In this document: piece by piece, positions 24,515-32,740 of the stretch | Layout: every line of letters starts with the position of its first letter | How positions within the stretch are numbered: position 1 is the first letter of the stretch | DNA from: DASQZT01 sp963728965 | GTDB lineage: Bacteria > Acidobacteriota > Terriglobia > Bryobacterales > Bryobacteraceae | Length of the DNA: 64,000 nucleotides | Direction of reading: 5' to 3' | NCBI GenBank assembly: GCA_963728965.1 | Contig: CAVSMH010000011.1 | Coordinates: 124,001-188,000, forward strand | The notes under the pieces: generated by a model | Databases searched by the model: none | The model's input: only the letters and a program-made list of their open reading frames with translations | What the model was told of the DNA's origin: nothing | Position numbers and translations under genes: made by a program

Positions 24515-26221
24515 TCAAAGGACTCCTGTCATTTTGAGTTTCAGGATTTGCCTGAGCGTCAGGTTCGAGCCGTATTGGCGCGCCTCTTTGAGATCGCGCG
24601 GGACCAACCCGGCCTGCTGCGCTTCCATAATCTCCCGCGGATCGGGATTGGAAAAGCCGTAGTCCTTCATCGCCCGAAACAGGTCGAGCCGCATGCCGCG
24701 AACGGCGAAATCGATGATCTGTCGCGCGGTGTAGGGACCGAAACCGAGGGCATGGATGGCCTGCACGTTCTCCGGGCGGACTCCGGCTGTGGCCAGGTCG
24801 ATCGTGTCTTTCAGGGTAAGATCCTTCAGGCCGGCGGCCTTCATTCCGGCGATATACCGCGGGCTGACGCCGCGCTGGCAAAGGGTGATCAGTTCGTCGG
24901 GGGTGAGCTTGCCCCATCCGGCCTGGCTGATGCCGGAGAGAAATTCCGCCGAAACACCGGCGGTGCGGAGGTCGATGATCTGATCGACGGAGAGTCCTCC
25001 GTAGCCGGCCGCCACGAGCGCCGCCAGGAACGAGCCCCTGGCCGAGGCAGGGGGCGGGGGTGGCGGGGCGGGCGGAGCGGGGTGTTGCTCCGGTTCGGGC
25101 GCCGGGGCCGCGGGAGGAGCCGGCGGCGCGGGCTCGGCGGAAGGAGCCGGAGGAGCGGGGGCAGCCGGAGGAGCCGGCGGCTCCTGCGCAAGCGCAATCC
25201 ACCGTGGAGCCTGTGCCGCAGCGGCCACCACCAGCAGCAGGGCGGCAGTGGACAGCAGCAGCCCGCGGACCGACGCCCGGGCCGTGAATTCCCGCCCGCG
25301 GCGCAGCAGCGTCTCGATGCGTCCGCCCAGCAATGAGGCGTTCTCAGCCATGCCCGACGCGAGCAGCAGCCGCCGCCGCCGCCGCGCGAGCCGGAATTCG
25401 AACAGACGCGCGAGGCTCGCGGCGTAGGGACGAGCTTCGCCGGTCATCGAGACCACCCAATCGTCGCACGCCAGTTCGCGCTCGCGCTCGATCTGGTGCA
25501 GAATCCAGGCGGCTACCGGATGCAGTCCCAACAGCGCGCCGGTCACCCTGGCGGCGAGGTTGGTCCAGTCGTCGCGGCGGGCGATGTGCGCCAGCTCGTG
25601 CAGTAGAACGTGGTCCAGCTCCGGCGCCGCAAACTCAGCCAGCAACGGCGCGGGAAGGATGACCGCGGGCCGGTGGAAACCGAGCGCGACCGGAGAAGTG
25701 ACCTCACCGGAGATGAGAAGGCGCGCGTCGCGGCGCACCTGGCATGACATCATCCACGCATCGAAGTCGCGGCGCAGCCCGGCGCCGGCTGGCGTGGCGC
25801 GGCGCTTCACACCCCGCAGATAGCCGTAGCTCCAGCCGATGCGGCCCAGTTGCAGCAGCACCACTGCGCCCCAAAAGACAAAAAGGCGGACCGGCCACGT
25901 GCCAGGATCGAACGCCAGGGGGATGGCGGCGGGAATCGCGGTGGGCAGCGGCTCCGCGGCAGACGGAGCAGGCTCGGCGGCAGCGGTCTGCGGCGGCGCG
26001 GCCACGGCTGCGCTGGGGGCGGGCGCGGATTGCCACGGGATGGCCGGCAGGAAAAGCAGCAGCAGCATGGCCCCCAATACCGTCCACCAGACCAGGTGGC
26101 GGGTGGCGGCATTCATCCGCGGAATGAACGTGACGGCAAGCCAGGCGGCGCCGGCCAGGACGGCCGTCTGCCATAGCGTATTGAGTAGCGCGGCAAGCAC
26201 GGCGTTAGCGGATGGGTTCAT
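24515..26221 (-). CDS. M56-family (BlaR1/MecR1-type) membrane metalloprotease with C-terminal repeat sensor
   Basis: This 568-residue protein has membrane segments near residues 6-32, 44-62, 112-130 and 318-336. The zinc-protease motif HELAH is at 208-212, and the third-ligand region ERELACDDW at ~247. This is the BlaR1/MecR1 signal-transducing protease core. After the last membrane segment comes a Pro/Ala-rich linker (~348-392), then about six 29-residue repeats (e.g. TPDELITLCQRGVSPRYIAG, TLKDTIDLATAGVRPEN) to the C-terminus. BlaR1 normally ends in a penicillin-binding domain with SxxK; none is present here. The gene overlaps blaI by 4 bases (ATGA), and the repeat protein follows immediately. 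The sensed signal is unknown. Confidence 0.85.
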   Translation of the reverse strand: MNPSANAVLAALLNTLWQTAVLAGAAWLAVTFIPRMNAATRHLVWWTVLGAMLLLLFLPAIPWQSAPAPSAAVAAPPQTAAAEPAPSAAEPLPTAIPAAIPLAFDPGTWPVRLFVFWGAVVLLQLGRIGWSYGYLRGVKRRATPAGAGLRRDFDAWMMSCQVRRDARLLISGEVTSPVALGFHRPAVILPAPLLAEFAAPELDHVLLHELAHIARRDDWTNLAARVTGALLGLHPVAAWILHQIERERELACDDWVVSMTGEARPYAASLARLFEFRLARRRRRLLLASGMAENASLLGGRIETLLRRGREFTARASVRGLLLSTAALLLVVAAAAQAPRWIALAQEPPAPPAAPAPPAPSAEPAPPAPPAAPAPEPEQHPAPPAPPPPPPASARGSFLAALVAAGYGGLSVDQIIDLRTAGVSAEFLSGISQAGWGKLTPDELITLCQRGVSPRYIAGMKAAGLKDLTLKDTIDLATAGVRPENVQAIHALGFGPYTARQIIDFAVRGMRLDLFRAMKDYGFSNPDPREIMEAQQAGLVPRDLKEARQYGSNLTLRQILKLKMTGVL

Positions 26222-26604
26222 CTTCCCTCCTCGGCAATGAGTTTTCGGATACGCTGAAGCTCGCCCCGGCTCAGTTCCTCATCCTCGAGAAGGTTGAGGA
26301 CGAGCAACTCCGGCGAGTTGCGGAAAAAACGGCTGACCAGGTAGCGCACGGCGTTGCGGCCCGCCTCGTCGCGGCCCACCACCGAGCTATACACGAACGC
26401 TCGTCCGTCTTCCGCCTTGGTGTGGCGCAGGTAGCCCTTCTCCTCCAGAATGCGCATGGTGGTCAGAACCGTGTTGTAGGCCAATTCGAGAGTGGGAGGG
26501 AGCGCGGCGGCAACTTCGGCGACGGTGGCGGATCCTTTTTCCCAGATCACGTCCATCAGCCGGAGTTCAGCTTCCGTCAGATTGGGAGATCGTTTACGTG
26601 GCAA
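26218..26604 (-). CDS. BlaI/MecI/CopY-family transcriptional repressor
   Basis: This 128-residue winged-helix protein has the BlaI pattern: LTEAELRLMDVIWEKGSATVAEVAAAL, then the recognition-helix region LAYNTVLTTMRILEEKGYLRH and the dimerisation tail FFRNSPELLVLNLLEDEELSRGEL. The start is a TTG at 26602-26604 with AAGGAG nine bases upstream. BlaI repressors are inactivated when the partner M56 protease is activated; the partner gene overlaps this one by 4 bases. Two near-identical 19-base sites upstream are candidate operators. Confidence 0.9.
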   Translation of the reverse strand: MPRKRSPNLTEAELRLMDVIWEKGSATVAEVAAALPPTLELAYNTVLTTMRILEEKGYLRHTKAEDGRAFVYSSVVGRDEAGRNAVRYLVSRFFRNSPELLVLNLLEDEELSRGELQRIRKLIAEEGR

Positions 26605-26619
26605 CCGGGCGCGCTCCTT

Positions 26620-26684
26620 TCAACTAAAGAATTAAGAGCATTGTGCGTCCAACCCGCACCGGATGTCAACTATAAAATTAAGAG
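26620..26684 (-). promoter_or_regulatory. BlaI operon promoter with two direct-repeat operator candidates
   Basis: On the minus strand TTGACA (26664-26669), an 18-base spacer and CACAAT (26640-26645) form a promoter. Two direct repeats flank it: TCAACTAAAGAATTAAGAG at 26620-26638 and TCAACTATAAAATTAAGAG at 26666-26684, identical at 17 of 19 positions. One covers the expected transcription start, the other overlaps the -35 element. They are the AT-richest sequence in the area and do not match the classical TACA-TGTA BlaI dyad. Binding by BlaI is inferred from position. Confidence 0.6.
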
Positions 26685-26740
26685 TGCCTTCACGCGCACG
26701 CAGGAAAGTGGAAGCGGCAGCACGTTTTGCGGGGGGCCGG

Positions 26741-28327
26741 TCAGCGGGGAAGCGGCCGGCGGATCGCCAGTTTCTCCATGCGGAACTGGAGCGTGCTTAG
26801 CTTGAGGCCAAGCCTGGCAGCCGCACCGCGCGGGCCGCTCACCACCCAGCCAGTGGCGTCGAGCGCTTCGAGGATGGTACGGCGTTCCGCGTCTTGCAGC
26901 GTTTCCGGCCTCTTCGGGCCAATGGCAGCCGGCGCCGGCGGAAGATCGCCCAGCGGAACCTGGAGAATCGGGCCTGCCGACAGAATGACCGCGCGCTCGA
27001 CCAGGTTCTGCAATTCGCGGATATTCCCCGGCCAGGGATAGCGCAGCAGGGCATTCATGCTTTCCGTAGGGATGGTATCGACGACCTTATTCATGCGCCG
27101 CGCAAACTGCTGCACAAAATGACGCACCAACAGAGGGATGTCGTCCTGCCGCTCGCGCAGCGGCGGAACATGAATCGGGAAGACGTCCAGGCGGTAATAC
27201 AGGTCCATGCGAAATGTCTGTTCCCTGACCATGGCGGCCAGGTCGCGATTTGTGGAAGCGATCAGGCGGGCATCGGTGCGCAACGTGCGCGAGCTGCCCA
27301 AGCGCTCGAACTCCCGTTCCTGCAACACGCGTAACAGCTTGGGCTGCAACTCGAGCGGAATTTCGCCGATTTCGTCCAGGAAGACGGTCCCGTGGCTGGC
27401 CAGTTCGAAGCGGCCGATTCGCTGGGCGATGGCACCCGTAAAGGCTCCCCTCTCGTGGCCGAACATCTCGCTTTCGAGCAGGCCGGTAGGAATGGCGGCG
27501 CAATTGAGCTTGATGAAGGCGTTGCGGCTGCGCGCGCTGAGGTTGTGAATGGCTCGCGCCACCAGTTCCTTCCCCACACCCGTTTCGCCGTAGATCAGCA
27601 CGGTGGAGTCGGTAGGGGCGACCGTCTCGACCTCTTGCAGCACCTTCTGAAGCGCGGCGCTTCGGCCCACGATCGAATCGAAATTCATCTGGCTGCGGAT
27701 TTCGTCTTCCAGATACAACTTTTCCTGCGCCAGCTTATCTTTGAGCTCGGCGATCTGACGGTAGGCGAGGGCATTTTCTACGGCGATGGCAACCTGCGCC
27801 GCCACCTGGCGGACAAAATCGATCTCATCGTCGGTGAACGGCTCGTCACGCCGCCTGCCGAGGCACAGCACGCCCAGCCGCTGATTCCGGCTCACGAGAG
27901 GAACATCGCAGAGAGCTTGAAAGCCCTCCGCCACGGCCAATTGACTGCCGTCGAGGGCAGCCAGCGCGCGGGCATCCAGCGCAATGACCGTGCCATCCTG
28001 ATAAGCCCGCTGGGTGGGTGCATTCCCGCCCGGAACGCGGTTTTCTTCGTGGATCAGGCCTTTCGCTTCCGGAAAGTCCACGGCGTGAATCCGCAACCGC
28101 TGATCGTTCGGATCGGGCAGCGCAACACCCACGGCGTCGCACTTCATGACGCGGCGAACGCTGGCCGAGATGGCCCGCAGCAGCTCGCGGAACTCCAGAT
28201 TCGAGACGATGGCGTTGTTCAGGTCGAGCAGGAGCTCGAGACGCTCGCGACTAGTGCCGAAGTCCGCCCGCCGCGCGGTATCGCCATCGCGCACAGGCTC
28301 GGCCGGGACCTGCGACGTTACACTCAT
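26741..28327 (-). CDS. Sigma-54-dependent transcriptional activator with GAF domain
   Basis: This 528-residue regulator has three parts. An N-terminal GAF sensor covers residues ~28-185. The AAA+ activator domain has Walker A GETGVGKE, the sigma-54 contact loop GAFTGA, Walker B FLDEIGEIP and the sensor R-finger region. A C-terminal Fis-type helix-turn-helix (AARLGLKLSTLQFRMEKLAI) follows. The layout is that of NorR/FhlA-like activators; the GAF ligand is unknown. It is transcribed on the minus strand after the MlaD gene (53-base gap) and before the BlaI operon. I saw no clear -24/-12 promoter in this window, so its targets are probably elsewhere. Confidence 0.92.
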   Translation of the reverse strand: MSVTSQVPAEPVRDGDTARRADFGTSRERLELLLDLNNAIVSNLEFRELLRAISASVRRVMKCDAVGVALPDPNDQRLRIHAVDFPEAKGLIHEENRVPGGNAPTQRAYQDGTVIALDARALAALDGSQLAVAEGFQALCDVPLVSRNQRLGVLCLGRRRDEPFTDDEIDFVRQVAAQVAIAVENALAYRQIAELKDKLAQEKLYLEDEIRSQMNFDSIVGRSAALQKVLQEVETVAPTDSTVLIYGETGVGKELVARAIHNLSARSRNAFIKLNCAAIPTGLLESEMFGHERGAFTGAIAQRIGRFELASHGTVFLDEIGEIPLELQPKLLRVLQEREFERLGSSRTLRTDARLIASTNRDLAAMVREQTFRMDLYYRLDVFPIHVPPLRERQDDIPLLVRHFVQQFARRMNKVVDTIPTESMNALLRYPWPGNIRELQNLVERAVILSAGPILQVPLGDLPPAPAAIGPKRPETLQDAERRTILEALDATGWVVSGPRGAAARLGLKLSTLQFRMEKLAIRRPLPR

Positions 28328-28380
28328 GCTTACCTGCTACAGATGCAAGCCGCGGCGATCCGTGACGGCCGCGCGCCAGG

Positions 28381-29397
28381 TCAGAACACCTGCACGCGCA
28401 GGAACTTTCGCGGGTCTTCGCGGAAGTCGCGGAGGGATCGCTCCAGTTCCCGCGCATAGCCATTCATGCTGTCGTACACCTGCGAGGTGGCAAGCAGCGG
28501 GTCGGTGTTGAACCGGTCCACGCTTTGGACCAGCGAAGCGAGAGACTTGTTCCACTGCAAAAACGATGCGTCCGACCGGACGAACGGGCTTGCGTGGAGA
28601 TTGGCGACGCTGTGGGTGAAATCCTGGATGGCCGATCGCGCCTGCTCATATCGCCCGCTGTCGGTGAACAACTGGCCCAGACTACCCTGCCCCGACTGAA
28701 TTTGCGCCAGGCTGCGATCCAGCCGCGCCACCGGATCGCGGATCTCCTGGTATAACTTGTCGGTGTACAGAGCCTGGCCCACGGCGGTGGTTTGCCGGGT
28801 GGCCGCCCGCAGGTCTTCGTGGATTTCCGCGACGCGTTTTTTGAGGGCGTTGTAGGCCTCACTGCCGCGGACGAACTGGCCCACCCGGCTGCGGCCCTGT
28901 TCGATATCGGTCAGCATGGCGTCTACAGCGCGGAGTCTTTGATCGAACTGGCGCAGGTCCAGGCTCTTCATCATGCCGCTCACTTTGTAGGTGAGCTCGC
29001 CGCCGGGCGGTATCGAATTGGTCGCTCTTCCGCTGGTGATATCGACGAACATGTCGCCGATCAAGCTATCGGTGCTGAGTTCCGCGTAGGAATCGGAGGG
29101 TATGGTGGCGAGCCGGGACCGCTCTACCGTCAGGGTGACGCGGACGACGCGGTTGGGCTCGTTCGACCCCGACAATTCGACGCGGGTGACCTTGCCGACG
29201 CCGATCCCATCCACCCGCACGGGCGACTCCTGGGTTAGCCCCGTTACATCCGGGACATAGAGATAGAGCGTTGCCTTCGGCTGCAACAGGGTTCCTCCGG
29301 TGAGCAGGAACAGCAGCGTGAAGAGGATCGACAGCGATCCCAGGGTCACCACAAACACCCGGAACTTGGCCCAGGAGACGCGCTCCTTCGAAGGCAT
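28381..29397 (-). CDS. MlaD/MCE-family lipid transport protein
   Basis: This 338-residue protein has one N-terminal membrane anchor (about residues 15-34). The MCE domain follows (ATLYLYVPDVTGLTQESPVRVDGIGVGKVTRVEL), then STDSLIGDMFVDITSG. A long coiled-coil-like C-terminal half (residues ~150-330) completes it. MlaD-type proteins form hexameric rings or tubes that shuttle phospholipids between inner and outer membranes, together with an MlaE permease and MlaF ATPase. Those partners are not adjacent here, so this is an orphan MCE gene or its permease is elsewhere. Confidence 0.85.
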   Translation of the reverse strand: MPSKERVSWAKFRVFVVTLGSLSILFTLLFLLTGGTLLQPKATLYLYVPDVTGLTQESPVRVDGIGVGKVTRVELSGSNEPNRVVRVTLTVERSRLATIPSDSYAELSTDSLIGDMFVDITSGRATNSIPPGGELTYKVSGMMKSLDLRQFDQRLRAVDAMLTDIEQGRSRVGQFVRGSEAYNALKKRVAEIHEDLRAATRQTTAVGQALYTDKLYQEIRDPVARLDRSLAQIQSGQGSLGQLFTDSGRYEQARSAIQDFTHSVANLHASPFVRSDASFLQWNKSLASLVQSVDRFNTDPLLATSQVYDSMNGYARELERSLRDFREDPRKFLRVQVF

Positions 29398-29431
29398 TCA
29401 TCCGAATTTTACCGCGACCGCCACCCGGTCC

Positions 29432-29713
29432 ATGGGTGTTACTGTATATGCTTCGGAGCCGTTCTTGAAAATCCGCGCCAGAAAGTTCGACGGCCGGTGT
29501 GCCAGACACAAACGCTACAACCCCGCGGTCGATGGACGGGGTGCCATCCGGGGCGCCTGCGCCCGCTGCACCCTGCTGTACGAGATCTGGGAAACTTCGC
29601 TCAAACTCAACCAGTTGATTCGCAAGTTCGACCCGGGGTACGACGATCTGCAGCGGCCGGCGGAACACAAAGCCGCACCCGTTCCCGACCCCCGGCAGTT
29701 GAGTTTGATCTAA
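29432..29713 (+). CDS. Small conserved-looking protein with CxxH...CxxC cluster
   Basis: I place the start at the ATG at 29432, giving 93 residues; the frame is open further upstream but overlaps the divergent MlaD gene. The centre reads CARHKRYNPAVDGRG, followed by GACARCTLLYEIW, so a Cys-x2-His and a Cys-x2-Cys pair lie about 22 residues apart, as in a small zinc-binding fold. The C-terminus is helical (LKLNQLIRKFDPG). I do not recognise the family. It precedes rpsT by 147 bases on the same strand. Confidence 0.5.
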   Translation: MGVTVYASEPFLKIRARKFDGRCARHKRYNPAVDGRGAIRGACARCTLLYEIWETSLKLNQLIRKFDPGYDDLQRPAEHKAAPVPDPRQLSLI

Positions 29714-29792
29714 GCGCCCGTCATGAGAGTGCTCCGCCGCTCCAGCCGAGCGGGGAGGAAGTCTTCACCGCTGACACCGCTGACACCGGCGG

Positions 29793-29821
29793 TTGCCCCG
29801 CGCGCGGTGTTGCGCTATTCT
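29793..29821 (+). promoter_or_regulatory. Probable rpsT promoter
   Basis: TTGCCC (29793-29798), a 17-base spacer and TATTCT (29816-29821) lie 39 bases before the ribosomal protein S20 start. A short direct repeat, CCGCTGACA twice, sits just upstream of the -35 element (29769-29786). Confidence 0.5.
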
Positions 29822-29860
29822 GGAAACTCAAAGTCTCTGTAAGGATTCGATTTACCAAAG

Positions 29861-30127
29861 ATGGCAAACACCTTTTCCGCGCTCAAGCGGGTTCGCCAGA
29901 CCGAACGGCGTACGGACTACAACCGGAAGAACAAGACTCGTCTGCGTCACCAGATCCGCGCCATGCGGCGTGCCCTCGCCGGCAAAGATCCGAAGGCGGC
30001 CGCGGACCTGCTGCCCAAGACGTTCTCCCTGATCGACCGTTCGGTGAAGTCGGGCGTCATCAAGCAGAACACCGCGGCCCGTTACAAATCCAAGCTCCAC
30101 CTCAGGGTAAAAGCGCTCTCCGCCTGA
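29861..30127 (+). CDS. rpsT: 30S ribosomal protein S20
   Basis: This 88-residue basic protein matches S20 throughout: MANTFSALKRVRQTERR at the N-terminus, NKTRLRHQIRAMRRAL, and SGVIKQNTAARYKSKLHLRV near the end. It binds 16S rRNA in the small subunit. The length is that of the family. It converges with holA, whose stop lies 41 bases beyond; the link of S20 with holA and nearby housekeeping genes is common in bacteria. Confidence 0.97.
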   Translation: MANTFSALKRVRQTERRTDYNRKNKTRLRHQIRAMRRALAGKDPKAAADLLPKTFSLIDRSVKSGVIKQNTAARYKSKLHLRVKALSA

Positions 30128-30168
30128 CCGCCCGCGTGGCGCAGACCGGCCGGGATGGTGGTATGCGC

Positions 30169-31215
30169 CTATGCCACCAGCCGCAAAATAAACTGTTCCA
30201 TCACGATCCGGTCATCCGGACGTGCGTCCCGCAGCCCTCGATCCGCCTCGTAAATCAGGTTCACAGCGCGTTCGAGCTGCGCTTTGCTGAACCGGGTCAT
30301 GGTCTGGTAGATCTGGTCGGCGCGCGATCCCCACACCGGCACCCCCGAACGGGAGAAGTGCGACTGAATCTGCGGGGCGCTCTTGAGCCCGGCCTCGCGC
30401 GCCGACAGCGCCATGCGGAATTGGGTCGAAAGGAAGGCCAATGCCAGCGGCAGGTACTCGCCTTCGCGGGTCAGCGTGTCCAGGATCTCGAGCGCACGGG
30501 TGCGGTCGCGCCGGCCGAGCGCATTGACCAGCGCAAATACGGTGGTGGCGCGCGCATCCGGCACCAGGGCCGTAATGTCGTCCACTCCTACCTGCCGGCT
30601 GCCGGCGAACAGGGCCAGCTTTTCGATCTCCACCGCGATGCGGGCCATGTCGCCGCCCAACGCTTCCACGAGTAAATCGAGCGCAGCGGCATCCACGCGA
30701 AAACCGGCGCGACGCGCCAGGGACTCGGCTTCGTGCCGCGCATCCGCGCCGGAGAACCGGCGCAACTCCACAACCTCCGGCACCGCCGCGAAGAATTTGC
30801 GCACACGGTCCTGGCGGCGCTTGTCGTCCCCCTCGAAGTCGAACCGCGACGCCTCGAAAATCAGGGCCACCCCCGGCGTGGGGTCCTTCACGTATTCGTT
30901 CAGCGGGCCGGCATTCCCCGCGACGGTTCCTTCTTCCCCCGCGTCATCCGCCGCGCGGCCTCGCGGCAATGCCGCCTCGGCGTTGGTCACCCAGAGCAGC
31001 CGGTCAGCGGAAAAAAGCGAGAGCGAACGTGCGTCATCGATGATTTCCGCCAGCGCGTTCTCGCTCAAATCGTGCCGTGTGACGGCTTCCTCCGGGAACG
31101 CGGCGAGCACGGCCTGTTTGAGGCGGAGCCGCTCGTAGGCTTCCGGTCCGAGCAGCAGCACCACCGGCGGCAAGGCCCCTTTCTGCGCTCGCGCCAGAAG
31201 CTGTCCGGCGGTCAT
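30169..31215 (-). CDS. holA: DNA polymerase III delta subunit
   Basis: This 348-residue protein has the HolA layout: an N-terminal AAA+-like domain with VVLLLGPEAYERLRLKQAVLAAF, a degenerate Walker region, FSADRLLWVTNAEAALP, and the C-terminal collar domain with LALAFLSTQFRMAL and AQLERAVNLIYEADRGLRD (the conserved D-x-K/R-like end). Delta opens the sliding clamp in the clamp loader. It starts one base inside the lptE stop (TGATG arrangement), a gene order (lptE-holA) widely conserved in Gram-negative bacteria. Confidence 0.93.
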   Translation of the reverse strand: MTAGQLLARAQKGALPPVVLLLGPEAYERLRLKQAVLAAFPEEAVTRHDLSENALAEIIDDARSLSLFSADRLLWVTNAEAALPRGRAADDAGEEGTVAGNAGPLNEYVKDPTPGVALIFEASRFDFEGDDKRRQDRVRKFFAAVPEVVELRRFSGADARHEAESLARRAGFRVDAAALDLLVEALGGDMARIAVEIEKLALFAGSRQVGVDDITALVPDARATTVFALVNALGRRDRTRALEILDTLTREGEYLPLALAFLSTQFRMALSAREAGLKSAPQIQSHFSRSGVPVWGSRADQIYQTMTRFSKAQLERAVNLIYEADRGLRDARPDDRIVMEQFILRLVA

Positions 31216-31727
31216 CAGAAGCTCTCCAGAATGGCACTCACCACACTGCGCGCCACGTCGCGGCTCAGGCGTTGGATGGCCGTGCCGCTTTCGTCGAAGT
31301 ACGTCTGCGGATCGGTCGATATCTCGTACCGCTCGCGCACCTCCATGCTGGGGCGCGAGAACAGAACCTTCCCGGTGTGCCGGTCGGTCAGGGTGACTTG
31401 CACCGTCACCACGACCTGCACGCCGGTGGCGCGGAATGTCACCGGATCCAGAATCGTCGGGTAGTAAACGAAATTGAGCACGCTGCCGCTGAGCAGCGCG
31501 TCGGCCTGCCCTGGATCCGGCAGGATGCTGTATCGCGCGCGGGAATTGAACTCACGGGTAACATCGGCGGTCACCAGCCGGGCCAGCCGGTAGCGCGGCG
31601 TGCCGTTGCCGAACGCCGGGATGGCGATCGACTTGATGTTCTTCGGCATCACATCGCCGCGACCCGCGATATGATACCCACAGCCGGCCGCCAGGGCAGC
31701 CAGCGGGACCACCAGCCAGCGGTTCAC
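31215..31727 (-). CDS. lptE: LPS-assembly lipoprotein LptE
   Basis: This 170-residue lipoprotein has a signal peptide and lipobox LAAGC with Cys16 as the lipidated residue. The family phrases GCGYHIAGRG, IAIPAFGNGTPRYRLARLVTADVTREF and EVRERYEISTDPQTYFDESG are all typical of LptE in acidobacteria and related phyla. LptE plugs the LptD barrel that inserts lipopolysaccharide in the outer membrane. The start is GTG, overlapping the previous gene by 4 bases (GTGA), and the stop overlaps the holA start by one base. Confidence 0.9.
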   Translation of the reverse strand: MNRWLVVPLAALAAGCGYHIAGRGDVMPKNIKSIAIPAFGNGTPRYRLARLVTADVTREFNSRARYSILPDPGQADALLSGSVLNFVYYPTILDPVTFRATGVQVVVTVQVTLTDRHTGKVLFSRPSMEVRERYEISTDPQTYFDESGTAIQRLSRDVARSVVSAILESF

Positions 31728-32728
31728 ACGAACTCCTTCGCCACGGCCACGCCGTTTTCGGCCGAGAGCCGGAGGTTATCGGCCACAATCCAGAACCAGC
31801 ACGCATCCGACGCGTTGCGGTCGGGCAGAATCGCTCCCACGGCGATACCGCCCGCTCCGGCCTGTCCCACGTTGGTGGGCGGCTCGAACTCGCCGCCGCG
31901 CACTTCGATGGAGGCCGCCACCAGGCCGCTTTCGAGCGCCTCGACATCCGGCTCGCCCTCGAACTCCACCCACGCCGACAAACTGTAGCCGTGAAACACG
32001 GGCGCCTGGATCACCCGCAACGACGGCAGTGGCGCTCCTTCGCCATCTCCGGCAAGGGCCAGCAAGGTAGCCAGGTGCCGCTCGATGCGCAGTTCCGTAT
32101 CTTCCAGGTTCGTCGACGCGCCTTCGCCGTAGCGCGCCAGCAGATTGAACGCCGACTGTGCGCCGAAGATCGCCTGCGGAAGGCTCTTGAACGCAAGCAG
32201 GCCGGCCGTCTGCTGCTGTAATTCCTCGATGCCGGCGGTGCCGTGCTCGCTGGCCGGGGCGAGAATTTGGACCACGGAACGGCGAATCGGGTCGTGCAAT
32301 TGCACGCGGCGCAGAAACAAGGCCAGGGCAATGGCCGCGGGGTGAGCCACCACGTGAATCGCCGCCTCGCCCTCGTCGTCCTCCTCGTCCGGCCCCTCGA
32401 CGGCCGGCGCCCGCAGGCGTGCCTCCGGACGCTCGTCGAGGGCGCCGCTCAGATCGATCAGAGTCGTGTCCGGCTCGGCCAGTTCGAGCGCCTTGCGGCT
32501 GGTCTCCGGGCTGCCGGCCAGCATGATGGCGTGGACCCCGGCGAAACTCTCAGCGGTGAGGTCCGACACCACCGAAGGCTCATCGCCCACCCGCGTAAGC
32601 GTGCCCGACCGTTCGTCGTCCGCCGCAATCAGCCGCAGTTGGAAGCCGGCGGCCGTCGTGGCCGCGAGGTCGCGGACCTCGCGGCCCAGCAGAGTCTCGC
32701 TGCCCACCAGCGCCAGCGTCGGATTCAT
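31724..32728 (-). CDS. Aspartate-semialdehyde dehydrogenase-like protein lacking the catalytic Cys
   Basis: This 334-residue protein starts at ATG 32728, seven bases after GGAG. It keeps the semialdehyde dehydrogenase outline: an N-terminal GSETLLGREVRD nucleotide-binding loop, TTLIDLSGA, and a C-terminal dimerisation domain with QAIFGAQSAFNLLARYGEG and VIQAPVFHGYSLSAWVEF. Where active enzymes have the NPNC(S/T)T loop with the catalytic Cys, this one reads HVVAHPAAIALALFL (about residues 125-139): the Cys is replaced by Ala, and the following SGxG is ASEHG. It is therefore probably not a working dehydrogenase. The gene lies in the pssA/lptE/holA operon and overlaps lptE by 4 bases. Confidence 0.75.
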   Translation of the reverse strand: MNPTLALVGSETLLGREVRDLAATTAAGFQLRLIAADDERSGTLTRVGDEPSVVSDLTAESFAGVHAIMLAGSPETSRKALELAEPDTTLIDLSGALDERPEARLRAPAVEGPDEEDDEGEAAIHVVAHPAAIALALFLRRVQLHDPIRRSVVQILAPASEHGTAGIEELQQQTAGLLAFKSLPQAIFGAQSAFNLLARYGEGASTNLEDTELRIERHLATLLALAGDGEGAPLPSLRVIQAPVFHGYSLSAWVEFEGEPDVEALESGLVAASIEVRGGEFEPPTNVGQAGAGGIAVGAILPDRNASDACWFWIVADNLRLSAENGVAVAKEFV

Positions 32729-32740
32729 CGGCAATCTCCG

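Noticed and set aside
31215..31727. lptE start codon error (GTG) as a sign of frameshift
   Set aside because: GTG with a 4-base overlap is a normal coupled start, and the lipobox follows in frame.
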